From the IMG/VR virus record IMGVR_UViG_3300047297_000063, positions 1 through 21,678 of that record: a DNA stretch of 21,678 nucleotides, one strand, 5' to 3'. The position numbers were made by a program, and so were the translations under genes. The notes under the pieces are model-generated. The model was not told where the DNA came from. It saw only the letters and a program-made list of their open reading frames with translations, and did no database searches. Source of the DNA: a virus. This document shows positions 20,816 to 21,678 of the stretch, in pieces. Every line of letters starts with the position of its first letter. Within the stretch, counting starts at the first letter, position 1.

Positions 20816-21678
20816 TTAATCTGCGGTACGAGTGATAACCAAGTTAGAGGCTTCAGTTGCATCATACAAAGCCACGAAGGACATATTGATGATACGGCTG
20901 GTTGGGCCATCTACTGGAACATCTGCACTGTTGATTTTAATGCGTGGGAATAGGAAGGTAAGGGCATTAGTTCCAGTTGGATCATTTACCGAGACTTCAA
21001 GTTCTGTTTCAGTCTCATTCAAGAAGCGGTTAATCAGAGAGGCATCTTCAAAATAAGCCGTAATAGTACCTTCAATCTCTGCACGACCATACTCAAGCGA
21101 GGGAGCAGCACTATCACCAATTACGAAGGTAGGGGCAAAAGAGTTGTTCAAGGTAAAGTCAAGGCCAGTTACAATAGCTACAGCAGAGCTTGAGCCTACG
21201 TTACCGATAGAAATGTCACCTGAGTAAGAATCATAGGGCGCTCTTACGAAAGGGCCATCTTGAACCTTCTGAGTTGCACTGATGGTCATATCCTTGCCTA
21301 CCATACCGAAGGTCGTAGTGACCATCTGGTTGGGGGCTAGAGAGATTGCCATAGTCGATACTGTCAGACCAGTAAACAGACGAGCTTGGTCAATGTCAGC
21401 AGCATAGTCTTCAATAGAGAAGAACTGAGGGCTAGTACCTACCTTGAGTACATCACTAGCCCAACGACCAAGCAGAGCCGACTCTAGAAACTCTCCATAT
21501 ACAGTGTCACGCAAGTCAACAACAATGTCCCCAGATACTTGGCGGTTGCCATGACGATCAGTACGAGGCATACGATCAGCCTGAATGTCATTGCCAACGA
21601 CACGATCTTTGGTCAAGTTCAGTGAGTGAGTGCTAAAGGGAAGGTTTTTAAAGTTACCAGCGGGCGTAGTACCAAATG
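20816..21678 (-). CDS. Tail tube protein (5' end beyond the window)
   Basis: The reading frame is open to the right edge, so the true start lies outside. The first visible residues are FGTTPAGNFKNLPFSTHSL, typical of the beginning of tube proteins, so the TTG at 21614-21616 is not the start. About 286 residues are visible. The family pattern of early DRxxRTDRHGNRQVSGDIVVDL, a DSYSGD segment, a DFTLNNSFAPTF region and a late RIINMSFVALYDA points to the phage tube fold (Phage_tube_2 type). It forms the stacked hexameric tube of the tail. It is the first gene seen of the minus-strand tail block. Confidence 0.85.
   Translation of the reverse strand, partial: FGTTPAGNFKNLPFSTHSLNLTKDRVVGNDIQADRMPRTDRHGNRQVSGDIVVDLRDTVYGEFLESALLGRWASDVLKVGTSPQFFSIEDYAADIDQARLFTGLTVSTMAISLAPNQMVTTTFGMVGKDMTISATQKVQDGPFVRAPYDSYSGDISIGNVGSSSAVAIVTGLDFTLNNSFAPTFVIGDSAAPSLEYGRAEIEGTITAYFEDASLINRFLNETETELEVSVNDPTGTNALTFLFPRIKINSADVPVDGPTSRIINMSFVALYDATEASNLVITRTAD

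Noticed and set aside
1-21678. CRISPR array, insertion sequence, attachment site or toxin-antitoxin locus
   Set aside because: I saw no regularly spaced repeats, transposase, integrase or paired toxin-antitoxin pattern on either strand.

Overview
The window is a stretch of a tailed, lytic-looking double-stranded DNA phage genome (a siphovirus by its tail genes) that infects a Gram-negative host. The evidence is a T7-type replication set (family A DNA polymerase, gp6-like exonuclease, endonuclease I), a lambda-type long-tail module with a 784-residue tape measure, and a lysis cassette that ends in a lipobox-bearing spanin, which requires an outer membrane. I see no integrase, repressor or other lysogeny gene. 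The B12-type ribonucleotide reductase, PhoH, MazG and low G+C resemble marine phages, but the host cannot be named from the sequence.

Layout. Positions 1-10740 are all plus-strand: HNH endonuclease, polymerase domain of a split polA, small ORF, ssDNA-binding-like protein, small membrane protein, small ORF, exonuclease, endonuclease I, two small ORFs, metallophosphoesterase, adenine-methylase-like protein, zinc-finger protein, MazG-like pyrophosphohydrolase, class II ribonucleotide reductase, GIY-YIG endonuclease, a hairpin-rich intergenic block, tRNA-Arg(UCU), glutaredoxin, PhoH ATPase, and a DUF3310 protein with a duplicated N-terminal module. A GC-rich hairpin at 10742-10780 separates this arm from the convergent minus-strand late genes.

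Positions 10798-21678 read right to left: tail tube protein (cut by the right edge), tail assembly chaperone with a GGGTTTT -1 frameshift site producing a G-T-like fusion, tape measure, two tail-tip/hub proteins, a GNAT acetyltransferase, a J-like central tail protein, tail fibre, two small ORFs, lysozyme, two membrane proteins (holin candidates) and a unimolecular-spanin candidate.

How the genes fit together: the left arm degrades and recycles nucleic acid (exonuclease, endonuclease I), makes and cleans up dNTPs (reductase with glutaredoxin as possible reductant, MazG), and replicates DNA. Two homing-type endonucleases sit at conserved genes (polA and nrdJ). Both use AGA/AGG for most arginines, unlike the genes they interrupt, and the single tRNA in the window decodes exactly those codons. 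The right arm builds the tail and lyses the cell.

Most distinctive points: polA split between its exonuclease and polymerase parts, with a new ribosome-binding site and TTG start inside the endonuclease gene; the structured block at 8914-9025; the chaperone frameshift; and the spanin nested in the holin-like gene.
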